A stretch of 64,000 bases of DNA from Straminergon stramineum (GCA_963920665.1 OY987263.1:44489218-44553217), one strand, 5' to 3'; positions 1 through 11,570 are shown, numbered from the stretch's first letter. The notes: generated from the sequence alone by a model not told the origin. Made by a program: numbers and translations.

Positions 1-603
1 AAACTCAAATGGAATGGGAAATATACTGTGAAGATGTGAAATTTTCTCCATGCAAGTATATGATAGTTTGGAATATTGTGGAGTAAAAATATTTACCACA
101 TGTATTTATAAGTACATAATTAGAAAATCAGCTCATCGTGATATTTGGCCCAAAGTTTAATCAAGTACAAATAGGAGGCAATTTTTTACATTTACCCTTG
201 GTTGGGGAATCATAGATCAATTCACCATCAATGGCCTTTCTTTGGAGCCTACAATAATGTACAAGAAGCTTAGCTAGTTTTGGATTGCTAAATCACCGTT
301 GCATTTCTTCATCCTACAATAGATAACTTATTGTAGTGAGTTAATGAGACCATTTGCAAGAGGCTATTGTAAAGAGGCCTACATTCCAAGATTCTTGCCA
401 CTTGTACTTCAATTTGAAAAGTTTTAATGATCAAGAGTAGCCCCACGGCAGACTCACTAAGACTACATGCCAAATGCTAATTTGCCAAATAGTTTTGAGG
501 ACTAGGGCCTCATTGCTATTCCCTATGGTAGATGCTCCAAAAATATGCTCCAAGTGGGCTATGCAACACTAAGTACTTTTGTTGCTAAAAAATCAAACCC
601 TAG
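1..603. other. AT-rich intergenic stretch, nothing recognised
   Basis: No open frame with recognisable content, no RNA gene and no clear repeat boundary was seen here. The base composition is AT-rich, like the rest of the intergenic DNA. Confidence 0.5.
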
Positions 604-923
604 GCACAATAGAATAATTTTTTTCAAAACACTTTGAATTAAAAAAAGTTGGGAAATTAAGTTAATTTTCACCTCCAAAACTCTGTTGGAGGTTTGAAGC
701 CTCCAATGAAAAGTTATAAAAAAAATTCAAAGAGGACATTTGAAAATGAAAATGAAAAAAAAAAAAAAAAAAAAAAAATCCCTTCCAACCTTTATCTGGA
801 ATTTTGTCCATAATTTTGATTGGAGGCTTTAAATCTCAAAGACATTTTTGGAGGTCAAAGTTAATTTAGTTTATCAACTTTTTTGAGTTCAAAGATTTTT
901 GGAAAAATTTATTCTACTATGTC
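604..923. repeat. Foldback (inverted-repeat) element, about 320 bp
   Basis: Two arms, about 604-713 and 812-923, are imperfect reverse complements along their whole length. Landmarks in order are an ATAGAAT/ATTCTAC end, an A-run next to GTTG, an ACCTCCAAAA block and a GCCTCCAAT block. The loop holds a 24-base A-run (755-778). The layout fits a non-autonomous foldback or MITE-like element. I could not define a target-site duplication, so the outer borders are approximate and the superfamily is unknown. Confidence 0.55.
755..778 (+). repeat. Poly(A) tract, 24 bases
   Basis: An uninterrupted A-run lies in the loop of the foldback element. It is a simple homopolymer and need not be a retroposition tail, because nothing transcript-like precedes it. 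Confidence 0.9.
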
Positions 924-2651
924 TAAATGCAGTTTGGAACTCTTCCTCAAACACAATTCTTAAGTTTGGACAATGAGCAGTCAAACTTTCATCTTCAAAT
1001 AATCCCATAAACTTTGAGGATTCGTGATGGATAGTGGATTGCATTATAAAAATAACCTCTCTACCTAGCCTCCCACCAAAAGAAATTGAAGCAATTCCTT
1101 CACAAGTCCAATAAAAAATTTCTTCAAGGAAAATTGATCAATGAAGTTGGTATTTGCTATACAAAGTTGGTTTTTTGGCAACTCACCAAGTCATCATCCC
1201 CATCCAATGATTGTGTTGGATACCTTTAATTAGTGCCATTCAATGTCATGTTCTATAAGAAATACCTTGGAATACATGCCAGAGGACTATAGCAAGCAAT
1301 GGGAAAGTGCACCATTTACTAGTGCCCTCACCAGAACCTAGAGTGACTAGCCATTTTTCCCCGTGGGGGTCTCTACAACCTTAGCTTGCTCAATGAACAC
1401 GTTGAGTGTGTTGAGCATGCTCCCATGGGGTTGCTTTAAAGTAAAAAAGATCACAATAAGGCTTATGGAAGAACCACCCATAGTCAACCACTTAAACGAG
1501 ATTTCATATATGTTTTGGAGCAATATAAGGCAATGTAAATTTTCTACCAAGAAGGAAGAAAGAAATCCTGGGGGTTGCAAATTTTTTGGTAGTTTCATGC
1601 CTAGAATTGATATTACTATGAGTTTTGGAAGCTAAAAGTTGGTCTAGAGCCATACCCATTGTATAGACTCTTCTAATTCCAGTCATTCAAGGACTACTTT
1701 CCCACTCACTACTTCCTACTTTCTTGCTCACAACTTTGGAATATGTATCATGATTTTATTAGTCCCAACCTTGAAAAGGAGAAAAAAAATTCCAAGGTTT
1801 GGTTGGACATTGATATGTTCTCGCCTTAGTTGGAAATGGTTGCATCCTACAAGTTGTGTATGGTTCCTAGTCGGGAATGGGTGGTCCTCCCATAATAGGG
1901 GTCAAAACTCAAGAGTTTATCAAATGTGATGAGCTTTTGTATTCTCCATTTTGAATGGAGAAAAAAATTCAATAAATTTGCTAAAAGCATTCATTCAATT
2001 CACTAAGTTGAAGCTCATCTATTACAACTCTTCTTAATGTTGGTGCCAAAACACAAAATTGGTATTGAGCTATTGGCTAGTTGGATAAACTTTACAATAT
2101 TAGAATTATCCTATAGAGAATAGATAAATCGCTTTTAAGTCCACTTCTAATTTCTTGGCTTTGATGTTCTCCTAATCTCCAATAAGTAAGTGAATATAAT
2201 AATCACATGCTTATTGGAGGTCAAAACAAATAATCCATGTTGATCTTGACTAATTGCAACATTTGGAAGTAAATTTTTCTATTCAATTTAAATATTGGAG
2301 GTATAGAATAAAAGATGAAGAGATTAGAAGTTGGTGATGAGTTCATTTACTTTGAAATTGTATGAGAACTCTAGTGAAGTATATTGCATTCAACTAATTG
2401 CAAAATTATGTATTAAAATGTACATTGGATTTTGAAAATCTCCAAGCCTATTAAAATCTTCACTTTCCATTTTGTTGAGATCATACCTCAAAGGTGACAA
2501 AAAATTCTTTGTACTTTTACAAGTATAGTGACCAGGGAGCCCTTCTCAAACATCTCATAAAAGATGAATATCATACCCAACTATTAGGGTTGGCAAAAAA
2601 TAATTTAAAAAATCCAAAATTTTAGGAAAATTGTATTAACCTGTGAATGCC
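924..2651. other. Intergenic stretch, no gene recognised
   Basis: The segment is AT-rich. Short open frames near 1347-1690 occur on both strands, but they overlap each other and match no family I recognise. No RNA gene, tandem array or terminal repeat was identified. Confidence 0.45.
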
Positions 2652-2656
2652 TAAAA

Positions 2657-3964
2657 TGTCACGCCTGTATCTTCTTGGGGTGCCCAAAGTGCCTTAGTGT
2701 GAGCAAGGGGGACCTTGGGATGACTTCCCAAGCCTTGCAATAGGCTAAGAAAGGAGAAATGAGAGACTCCCGAGCAAACAAGGCGCAATAGCGCCTTGCT
2801 TAAGAAGAGCATAGTAGCATGTCATACATTCTTGGAAAGATCTTGAGAAGAAGCTTCTAACCGTCCAAAGAACGCATGATTTGGACTAGTAGGCTAGAAG
2901 TTATGGCCATTTAAAGTTGGGTGTGTCCTAGTGGCGCCGGGACACTCAAAAGCTAGGTGTGAGGGTTTTTTAAAGAATCCCTCAACAAAGCATGGCATGT
3001 AGCATATCATTGAAAAGCTACAAAGACAAGGAAGCTAGAATGTCAAGCATTACAAGGTTCTAAGACATTAACCAAAAGTTATGGCCAAGAAAAGGGCCGT
3101 GGTGAAAGCATGACATCACTCCTAGTGAACCCGAATCTTTGGAGGGCTATAATTTTGTGAGAACTTGTCCATATGGGATAAGTGAATAGTCCATCGGCAT
3201 CTACTCGTCACGTAGATATCCGAAATGGACTCACATGTGGGATTAAAAGCCCTGAACACAAAGTTATACCATTTGGAAGTTCAGAAGTCCAAACAGAGTT
3301 AAAACTTGGGGATTTCGGTTGGAAATGGGTAGTCTTCCAAAACCCAAGGGGATTTGGGAAGTCCCTTCAACCCACAAAGGGGGGGGGGCTACCGAATACC
3401 ACAAAAGTACTATAGAGAGGGGTTGGTTTCCCTCCTCCCTCCCTCTTGGGGCCTTAATGAATCCCGGTGACTCGTGGGTGGTGAATACCACCAACTTCAA
3501 GGCTCTATGGGACACTTGTGTGTGTGTTCTGGGGCACCGGTTGATTAGAGTCCCACTCCTTGCTAGGCCTTTGGCATGTGTCTCGAGTTGTGAGTCCCGA
3601 TCAGTGTTGGTGTGAGAGTGGCAAGTACACAACGGGCCTAGTATGAAGTGGGTAACAACCAAAGGCGGTTAGGACCTTGGTGAGTAGTGCCACCATGAAT
3701 CCTAGTACAGTAAGATGGAAGTTCAATCCTATGTCACTAAGTGACATGCGAAGTGTCATGAGTAGAGTGCGCGTTACTAGTCCTAGGAACTAGGACTTAG
3801 CAATGTGAGTTGAAAATGAGAACTAATGTTGCGAGTACATGGCATGTGTAATGTCAGTTAGTTGGGCCTGAGTGATACCAAGATTGGAGCATGGTGAGTC
3901 ATAAAAGTTGTAAAGGTCTTTTAAAGTCTGTTTGGAGCTGTAAGGTGTTACTAAGGTTGCTACG
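2657..3964 (+). mobile_element. Old solo LTR (same family as 15580-16684)
   Basis: The segment begins TGTCACG and aligns along its length with the reverse complement of 15580-16684. Shared landmarks include the GTGAGCAAGGGGGAC block, the AAAGAACGC-TGATTTGGACT block, the CATCGGCATCTAC block, a G-run near 3380 and the terminal GTGTTACTAAGG. The flanks are TAAAA (2652-2656) and TAAAC (3965-3969), a target duplication with one mismatch. It is longer than its relative (1308 against 1105 bp), mainly through about 200 extra bases around 2950-3130. No internal retroelement sequence adjoins it, so it is read as a solo LTR. Orientation is arbitrary. The mismatched duplication, the eroded end (CTACG where the relative has CAACA) and lost CpG sites mark it as the older copy. 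Confidence 0.7.
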
Positions 3965-3969
3965 TAAAC

Positions 3970-6900
3970 AACGTTTCTTGTCAACAGAGCAATTTTGGCC
4001 AACTTACTATAATTTGAATTTTTATTTTATTTTTGCTCAAATTTTCTTACTATAACATGTACGTAAAGAATAGCTTTAAGGCACAACAATTTTCATAACT
4101 TTTGACTACATAGTTAAAAAGTTATTGCATGATTCGTCATTTTCATTTCTCGGTGGGTAGCCCAAGTAGATTGAAAAATTACTTTTTTCAAAAATTTCAA
4201 ATTTCAAATTGATTTTGCTAGATTTATATGTACGCAGAAAGCTTTGAATCATTCCATTTTGATTAATGAGATGAAAGTTATGAGGAGTTTAAGTTTGCAA
4301 GTAGTTACATTAGAAGAGATTTTAGCCCAAAGAAACCCATAAGTTCCTTGAAGTTCTTGGATTGTAGGAACCTGCCAATTGCCTCATCAACAATTTGATG
4401 TGGTCGAGACTATGCTAGCCTATAAGATAATATTAACTAATTAACTAATTGTTTTGTATTTTTTAAAATTAAATGGAAATCAATTTTCATTTTTTCAACA
4501 CTTCTTCTAATTCTTTAATTTTTTTTTAAATAAAAAATTCTAGTAGTAGTGGCTAATTTTGAATTCCCTGATAGCAAGGGGAACAATTAGAGGAACAACC
4601 TTGAAACGGCCTTCACTTGCCCTCAAATATCTTCTAAGGTAGATGCTCTACTCTGAAATAAACTTTGAAGTCCTTTATTTAACTCATTTTTTAATATTTT
4701 TGAAAAAATAAAAAATGGTCAATGTAGATTGTTTAGTACAACATTACAACCATTGGGATTGGCATTTTTCAATTCCATATCTAAATTATTAACAATTTAG
4801 TATTTTGAATCATTCTCTATTTCTTTCTACTTACTATTTTTTTCCTATATATGTTGTACAATTCCAAATGATCTAAAATTTTTCAAGAATGTAGCCAACT
4901 TGCCTTGAAGATTGAATCCAAAGAAGCACCATCATTTTGGATATTTTTCATACAAATGTGACCTTGTAAAATGCAACTACCCATTCTATTGCAAGGTCAA
5001 AAAAAGGATTTTTGTCAATTCAAATGCTAATATCTTGCAAACTACATAGTGGAAATTTTTTTAAAAATTTCCACATCTACTCAAACCTATGTACTAAAAT
5101 ATCCTATGGTTATATGTGTCCAAAAAAAAATTTGTTCTAAAATTTGGTACTTGTATTAGAAATGGCAATTTTGCAGTATTTTTTGGTGAAAACATAGTCA
5201 AATACATTTAGGAGGTAAAATGAACTATATAGAAAAAATATAGATTCTAAAAAAATATTCTTATTTTTAGCACATATCTTAAATTTGACTACTCACCTTC
5301 AATTAAAAATATTATATGAAATGTCTGTTTTGATAGTGGAATATTGCACAATGGTTTTGAGGATGATAAAAAACAAACAAAATGTTCATTATTGTTGATG
5401 GTGTAATCTAGGATGGATAAATTCTCATTATGCAAGTGATAGCCTTAATGTTGGATTGTGTTCTAGAATATACTCCCAATTGAAAGTCCATCCAATATGT
5501 AGGTAATGTAGATATTCAAAGGCCTATAGTTATGTGCATGGATATAGAAGTGCTCTTCTAAAACCACTGCTATGCCTGATCCTTGTATTTTGGAAGACAA
5601 AATCATCATGATCTCCTTCAATGGTTTCTTTGAAGTATCTTTCATTGACCAAAATGGGTTTTATCATTTTCGGGCAACTTTTCATTACTCTAAGATTTTT
5701 TTATATATATAATGTAGTTCCTATTCATCATCATCTTCATATCAAGCTTAGTTTCATGTGATTTCAATAATTATTGCAAAATTATAAAGTTTCTTTGGTT
5801 TAAACTTAATCTTAGGCAATCTAGGCACCAAAGAAAGTTTGCTACTTTTTAAGAATAAAACTTGGGTTTAATTTTATAGTTCATGTGTACCAAGAAAGCT
5901 TTGAATCACTTTAATTTATTATATTGATGAGATGAAAATGTTAAATCTTTCAATTCTATTAGCAATTATGCCATCTCTTCACAAGAATATGATTTGAAGT
6001 TCCTTTATGAATATAAATTTTAATATTTCTAGGGAAGAAAATAAAATGTATGATGTGGATTGCCAACTAGAACATTTGCACCCTTTAGGATTAAGAATTT
6101 TCAATTTCTGGCAATTACTTCAAATGCTAGTTGAATAGAATAAGAAATACATAACTTGGAAGTTGATGATGAGTTCCTTAATAATTTCAAAAGTTATATT
6201 AAAAAAAAGTGGGATGCATTGCATTAGACTAGTTGCAATTTTAATTTTAATTTTGAGCCCCACCAAAGCCCAACAGTGGTGCGATGAATTGTTTTAATTT
6301 AAACTTGTGACCAAAAGAAGAAGGTTGAATGAAATATAACATATAATACAAAATTCTAATAAAATGAATCCATGATGGTCTCCGTTCATTCAAACTTTCT
6401 CTTTCAGTCACAAGTAAAATATACCCCCAAAGTCCTTTGGTTGTTTCAAGCCAAAAACAATTCCAAAACATCCTCCTTAGAAGTAATGCCATATTCTTTG
6501 TCGTCATTCATTTTTTGGTAAATCTGACCATAAGATCTCTTACCTAATTTCAATTGTTGAAATTCATCATCCCAAAATCAGAGAGAGAAAACTTCACTAA
6601 TTGCAAGATCGTGATTATTATAATGAGTTTTTAACCCATCCAGGTTGTGAAGTTTGCAAGTCAATTGATTATTAAAAATGAAAATGAAAATTGCAAATAG
6701 AAATCAAATGTCTATTTACAGTGTACCTAATGATAAAAAAATTTATAATCCATATTTTCAACTCAAAGCTGCAAGGGTGGGACTATATCTTTCATTTCAA
6801 AGAAAAATTGCAATTTGATTAGATTGTAATACCCTGTTGTCATTCCAAAATAAATACAAGTTGAATGAGTATTCAAATGCATTTACAATACAAATGAAAA

Positions 6901-7446
6901 TGATCAACGACAAGGCAAAAGACTACATTTTATGACAATAAGATAACATTACTAACTTCTTGAAGACCATGAATAGTCCAAATTTTCCAAATTGCAAAGA
7001 TGTGGTATAAACTAAGTTCCATTTGAAGAATAATTGAATTTTGAATTTTAAATAAAAATTATAAAATACAACCTATTGATTATATCCATATGGCTAAATC
7101 TACTATTTCTTTCACCAGTATTTAGCAAAAATATTGGAAAATTCTAAATTTTATTTTAGATTGAAAGTTTTAGATTTTTACCAAAAAATATTGGTAAAAT
7201 AACTAACATTTTAATCAAATGTTGAGTTCTCTTTACAAAAAGCTTAAAGATTTTTATTTGACACTTATAACATTATTGGCTTGTGATTGTATTCATTGAA
7301 TTTTGAAAAAGTTTTTGAAATTTTGAAATTAAAAATAAAATAAACTTATAATTTTTCATTTTCTAAGTCCAAAAAAAAAATATAAAAATTGGATATTTTT
7401 GAAAGATACAATTAAGATTTATAGAGAGGCATTGAGTTTTAGATAT
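3970..7446. other. AT-rich intergenic stretch, nothing recognised
   Basis: The DNA is strongly AT-rich with many homopolymer runs and no frame longer than about 90 codons. No family, RNA gene or convincing terminal repeat was identified. It may be decayed transposon sequence. Confidence 0.45.
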
Positions 7447-7559
7447 CACTACAAGAGAAAGGGGTGTTTTAAGTATAGTCCTAGTAGTATAGTCTTTTAA
7501 GTAATGACCTATGAAGAGTCTTTTCAGTAAAATTTTACTTAAAAGACTCTCTTGTAGTG
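7447..7559. mobile_element. Mini CACTA-type element (113 bp)
   Basis: The left end reads CACTACAAGAGA and the right end is its reverse complement, TCTCTTGTAGTG. CACTACAAGAAA-like termini are characteristic of plant CACTA (EnSpm) transposons. The interior has further inverted similarity around the AAAGACT and AGTCTTTT blocks. The expected 3-bp target duplication is not exact (TAT against AAT), so the insertion is old or the border is off by a base. There is no room for a transposase, so it is non-autonomous. Confidence 0.6.
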
Positions 7560-7602
7560 AATAAGGTAGACTTTTAGTTGTTAAATTGAAGTTTTGATAA
7601 TG

Positions 7603-7604
<2 letters not shown>

Positions 7605-7647
<43 letters not shown>
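7605..7647. repeat. (AT)n microsatellite
   Basis: About 21 uninterrupted AT dinucleotides. Confidence 0.95.
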
Positions 7648-7648
<1 letters not shown>

Positions 7649-7854
7649 CACCAAAGTAGTTGATAATTCAACTAATTTGTTCTATTTGTGAAGAAGGGAA
7701 ATTAATATCAATGAGAAAACTAGTAAAAAATTATTACTTCAAAAAATTATTTTTGTAAAGATTGATACAATATAACAATATTTCAACCTACCGTAAGTCC
7801 ATAACTTATTTGTTTTATGAATAGTTCAACTAATAGTGTAACTTTAGTATATTA

Positions 7855-7996
7855 GTGTCACATGCATTAATAAGACAAATCAATGTTAGTTTAGGGCTTC
7901 TTTACATGTTGGCCTTGTAAATTATTGTTACATGCACTAATAGAACAAACCAATGTTAACTTAAAGCTTCCTTATGTACTTGTCCAACCTAGTGAT
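7855..7996. repeat. Two-copy imperfect tandem repeat, about 70 bp unit
   Basis: The units at about 7855-7923 and 7924-7996 share ACATGCA-TAATA, ACAAA-CAATGTTA and a GCTTC block. The copia element is inserted at the end of the second unit. Confidence 0.55.
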
Positions 7997-8295
7997 TGTT
8001 GAAGGAAGTGAGTAGGATGTCATAGGTTGTTTGAAGTAGGTCTTAAGTATGGGCTAACCTTAGTTATGTGTTGTTTGTAGTAAAAGCAATGAGATATTAG
8101 AGAGGGGAAGCCCTCTAAGTGGTGCCTATAGAGAGGAGGCATACCTCTTAGACAATTATCCCATATGGTTAGTCATTGCACTTGGTAGTAGAGTAGTATA
8201 AGAAGGCAACCCCTAGCATGGGTTGAATATCCCTTTCTCACACTTGTTTGTGTTTCCCTTCATTGAAATACATTCTTTTGTTCTTTTTCTCAATA
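7997..8295 (+). repeat. Copia 5' LTR (299 bp)
   Basis: Begins TGTTGAAGG and ends CTCAATA, and pairs with 13100-13398 with one mismatch. It should hold the promoter: TATAAG at 8197-8202 is the best TATA candidate, followed by a CT-rich stretch in which transcription could start. The promoter reading is inference. Confidence 0.97.
8197..8202 (+). promoter_or_regulatory. Candidate TATA box of the copia LTR
   Basis: TATAAG lies about 100 bp before the LTR end, the only TATA-like motif well placed for a genomic RNA start. The same motif is present in the right LTR. No transcript data are available. Confidence 0.4.
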
Positions 8296-8309
8296 GGTTA
8301 TGGGCCCAC
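8296..8309 (+). other. Primer-binding site matching internal initiator tRNA-Met
   Basis: GGTTATGGGCCCAC starts at the base after the LTR. It is complementary to the anticodon-stem region of initiator tRNA-Met (…GTGGGCCCATAACC…), not to a tRNA 3' end. Drosophila copia and yeast Ty5 are known to be primed in this way by a half-tRNA cut in the anticodon arm. The plant tRNA sequence is recalled from memory and should be checked. Confidence 0.75.
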
Positions 8310-8547
8310 TCATGTGCGTTGCTAGTAGAGATTTGATCTCATTGTAAGGTTTGTTGGTGGAGGACTATTGGAGCAAGTGGAGTTTGGGGTCGTTTGGAGC
8401 ATTTGTATTCAAGACTTTTACTTTTTAGTGAGGTATTTTCTTGGTTTGAGATCATTTGTGCTCATTGAGGGTTGATTTGGCGTCTTAGAGTCTTAGTTGA
8501 AAGCTAGGATTTGACCTAATCTACTGGAGGTGCTGATTTGTGCATTT

Positions 8548-9000
8548 GGGGCTTCATTTGAGAGATTTGGAGCATTTGAGTGCGCATTGGAGAGATTTGC
8601 ATCACTTGAGGTCTGATTTGAAAGTATTAGTCTAATAGAGTGTGCATTGGAGTGATTCGAATCACTTGGGGTATGAATTGAGAGTATTAGTCCAATAGAG
8701 TGTGCATTGGAGAGATTTGCATCACTTGAGGTCTGATTTGGGAGTATTAGTCCAATAGAGTGTGCATTGCGAAGATTTGCATCACTTGAGGTTTGATTTG
8801 AGAGTATTAGTCCAATAGAGTGTGCATTATAGAGATTTGCATCACTTGAGGTCTGATTTGGGAGTATTAGTCCAATAGAGTGTGCATTGCGAAGATTGGC
8901 ATCACTTGAGGTCTGATTTGAGAGATTTGCATCACTTGAGGTTTGATTTGAGAGTATTAGTCCAATAGAGTGTGCATTGGAGAGATTTAGACCACTTGGG
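8548..9000 (+). repeat. 60-bp tandem repeats in the copia leader
   Basis: Five units begin exactly 60 bp apart (8581, 8641, 8701, 8761, 8821), each built from a TGTGCATTGG…ATTTGCATCACTTGAG half and a TGATTTG…AGTATTAGTCCAATAGAG half. An extra 30-bp half-unit is inserted near 8911-8940, and degenerate copies continue on both sides. The array lies between the primer site and the gag start codon. Because the period is a multiple of three, it stays open on the opposite strand and creates a false 200-codon frame. Confidence 0.92.
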
Positions 9001-9158
9001 GTTTGAATTGAGAGATTAGGACCATAAAAGGTCTTATTAGTGTGATTTGGGGCCTTATTGGACATAGTGCAACCACAAGAGGGTTGCTTGGGCATTTGGA
9101 GATTAGATTGGAGTGATTAGAATCACTTGGGCTTGTATTGGAGGAGGAGTCATCCAAC

Positions 9159-10688
9159 ATGGCCACTAGTGATGGAGACAACGTGAAGGTTATTGACAAG
9201 TTCAAGATGGAGATGATCTTAGTGGAGAAGGACTTGTGGGAGATTGTGGAGGACACCGAGGAACCACCCCCAACTGATGCCGATGCCAAAGTCAAGAAGT
9301 CCTATGAGAGGAGGGTCAAGAAGGCCTTCTCCATGATTGCTTGCAATCTTGTGGATAGGCAACTTGCACATGTTCGAACATGCAAGGGACCCGCGGAAGC
9401 ATGGAAGGTACTTTGCAACATCCATGAAACAAAGAGTTTGTCCAATATGCTATTCATTCGACGCAAGTTCTTCACGTGCAAGATGCAAGAGAACGAAGAC
9501 ATGTTGGACCACATCAACAAAGTGAAAGCCCTTGCGGACCAATTGGCTTGTTTGGAGGTGCCCGTCACGGATGGAGACATGGTTATGACTTTGCTTGAGA
9601 GCTTGCCACCTTCTTATGAGTATCTCATCACGGCATTGGAGACTAGACCCATATTAGAGTTCACTCTTGACTTTATCACCGCAAGATTGATGCATGAGAT
9701 GGCCAAGAGGAAGGAGAATGAGACCCAAGAAGGAGGGGCGGCACTCTACTTACGAAATGGCCAAGGGGGGAGCTCACAACTACGCAAGGAGACATGCACG
9801 TGCTACAATTGTGGTAAGCCTAACCACCTTGCAAGGTTTTGTAAGCAACCCAAGAAGGAGAGTGCAAACAAGGCAAGTGTGGAGGAGGAGTTTGCGTTTG
9901 CCGCCAATGATGGGTATGACAACACCAACATGTTCAAGTGGATCATCGACTCGGGTGCAACACAACACATGACCCCACATAGGCAAGCATTTCTCACTTA
10001 TCAATCTATTACCAATCGCAAGGTGTATTTGGAGGACAATGGCGTGGTGGATGTAATTGGCATAGGTTGCATTGTAGTGGAGGTGGAGGTGAAGGGCCAA
10101 TTGAGGACAATTCGCATCCAAGATGTGTTGCATGTGCCCAAGTTGCATGCCAATTTGTTCTGGTTGAGCAAGTTGGTGTCACAAGATTTGAAGGTGCAAT
10201 TCAACAACAAGGGTTGCATTTTAGGGGCACCCAATGGAGGGACAATTGTCACGGCATCGAGAGAGGGCAACTTGTACCAATTGAAGTTCAAAGTGGTGAA
10301 CAGCACAAACATGGCGTGTTTGGCCCAAGGACCACTCCATCAACACTCTTTGGAGTTATGGCATAAGAAATTGGGCCACCTTAATGAGAAAAGTGTCAAG
10401 CGCCTTCAAAGCATGGTGGGTGGTATGCAAGTGGAGAAGGGCTCTTGTGATTTCAATTGCGAGGCTTGCATTGAAGGCAAGCAAGCGAGGCAACCGTTTC
10501 CAAGTGATGGAGCAACAAGGGCAACCAAGGTGTTGGAGATTGTGCACTCCGATGTGTGTGGCCCAATGAAGACCCCTTCTATAGGTGGTGCAAGGTATTT
10601 CTTGACCTTCATTGATGATTTTTCAAGGAAGGTGTGGGTGTTCATGCTCAAGTGCAAGAGTGAGGTGTTTGAGAGGTTCAAGGTATAA
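9159..10688 (+). pseudogene. Copia gag-pol, first open segment: Gag, protease, integrase N-part
   Basis: The start is taken as ATG at 9159; the frame is open further upstream but has no ATG there. The Gag part resembles plant copia Gag, with a CCHC zinc knuckle at 9801-9842 (C-x2-C-x4-H-x4-C). The protease signature Asp-Ser-Gly is at 9948-9956. A His-His-Cys-Cys pre-integrase zinc site follows (first His 10362, Cys pair near 10460), then the first integrase Asp at 10551. Two oddities are seen. The short Trp-containing block expected after the Gag N terminus is missing at about 9201, where AAGTTCAA sits at the junction, suggesting a small deletion between direct repeats (inference). The frame ends at TAA 10686-10688 in mid-integrase, and homologous protein continues beyond it in the same frame. 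Confidence 0.93.
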
Positions 10689-11570
10689 AAGGCACTTGTG
10701 GAGAATGAATCGGGGCAAAAGGTGAAGGTATTGAGGTCGAACAATGGAGGGGAATACATGTCCAAGGCCTTTGAGGCTTTTATGAAGGAGAATGGCATTC
10801 AACACCAAACTTTGACCCCTTATACTCCACAACAAAATGGTGTGGCGGAGCGTGCCAACCGCACACTTGTGGAGATGGCTCGTGCCATGTTGCATGCTCA
10901 AGACCTTAATTATAATCTTTGGGCGGAGGCCGTATCGAATGCAGCCTATACACGCAATCGTTGCTCCACTAGTGCAGTTGCATCCATGATGCCACAAGAA
11001 GCATGGAGTGGAAGAAGGCCCAACATTGGTCACATGCACATCTTTGGATGCATTGCATATGCCTTGGATTTGAGTCCCAAGCGCTCCAAGCTTGATGCCA
11101 AGGGCATCAAGTGCTTGTTGTTGGACTATTGTGAGGACTCCAAGGCATATAGGTTAATGTGTTTGGAGACCAAGAAGATCATCAAGAGTCGAGATGTCAC
11201 TTTCTTGGAAAACAAGCAAGGAGTAAGCGATGCTGTGGAGATGAGTCCAAGTGGGAGCAACAAGGGTGCCATACATGAGGTGGACAAATCTCCAAGCATG
11301 GAGGCTTTGCTCAAGGATGAAGAGGATCTTGATGAGACACCACCAACACCCAAGGAGAAGACAAGTCCATCTGCGAGCTCCTCCCCAAGTGAAGATGAGG
11401 AGGGAGATGCTTCCAAGGAGCCAAGATATCCTACAAGGGAGCGGAGGCCGCTTGGAGAATGGTGGAAAAACCACATCTTACCTCAAGAGCAAGTGGAGCA
11501 TGCCAATTTGGCTCACGAAAATGATCCACGCAACATGGAGGAAGCTATGAAGAGTACGGATGCAAGCTAG
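10689..11570 (+). pseudogene. Copia gag-pol, second open segment: integrase core and C-terminal region
   Basis: This continues the integrase in frame after the TAA. The catalytic triad spacing is intact: first Asp at 10551, then 63 codons to 10740 and 36 codons (35 residues between) to Glu at 10848. However, the second catalytic position at 10740-10742 is AAC (Asn) where copia integrases have Asp, just before Asn-Gly-Gly-Glu. That single G-to-A change should abolish strand transfer. An acidic, Ser/Pro-rich linker follows (about 11300-11440), then the start of the reverse transcriptase region. The segment ends at TAG 11568-11570, directly before a Trp-Glu-Lys-Ala-Met block that normally continues the protein. 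The segment has no ATG of its own. Confidence 0.92.

Noticed and set aside
1347..1690. Overlapping frames on both strands that look weakly protein-like
   Set aside because: No recognised motif, and frames on opposite strands compete for the same DNA, so there is no reason to prefer either.
3264..3662. 132-codon minus-strand frame
   Set aside because: Lies inside the older solo LTR; the homologous part of the younger LTR has no matching conserved frame.
8493..9095. 200-codon open frame on the minus strand with repeated Asn/Ser/Ile/Leu units
   Set aside because: It is the reverse reading of the 60-bp leader repeats of the copia element. The period is divisible by three, which keeps the frame open by chance.
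10698..11570. Reading the second copia segment as an independent gene starting at 10698
   Set aside because: The codon at 10698 is GTG, and the protein continues the integrase directly from the segment before the TAA, so it is part of one broken frame.
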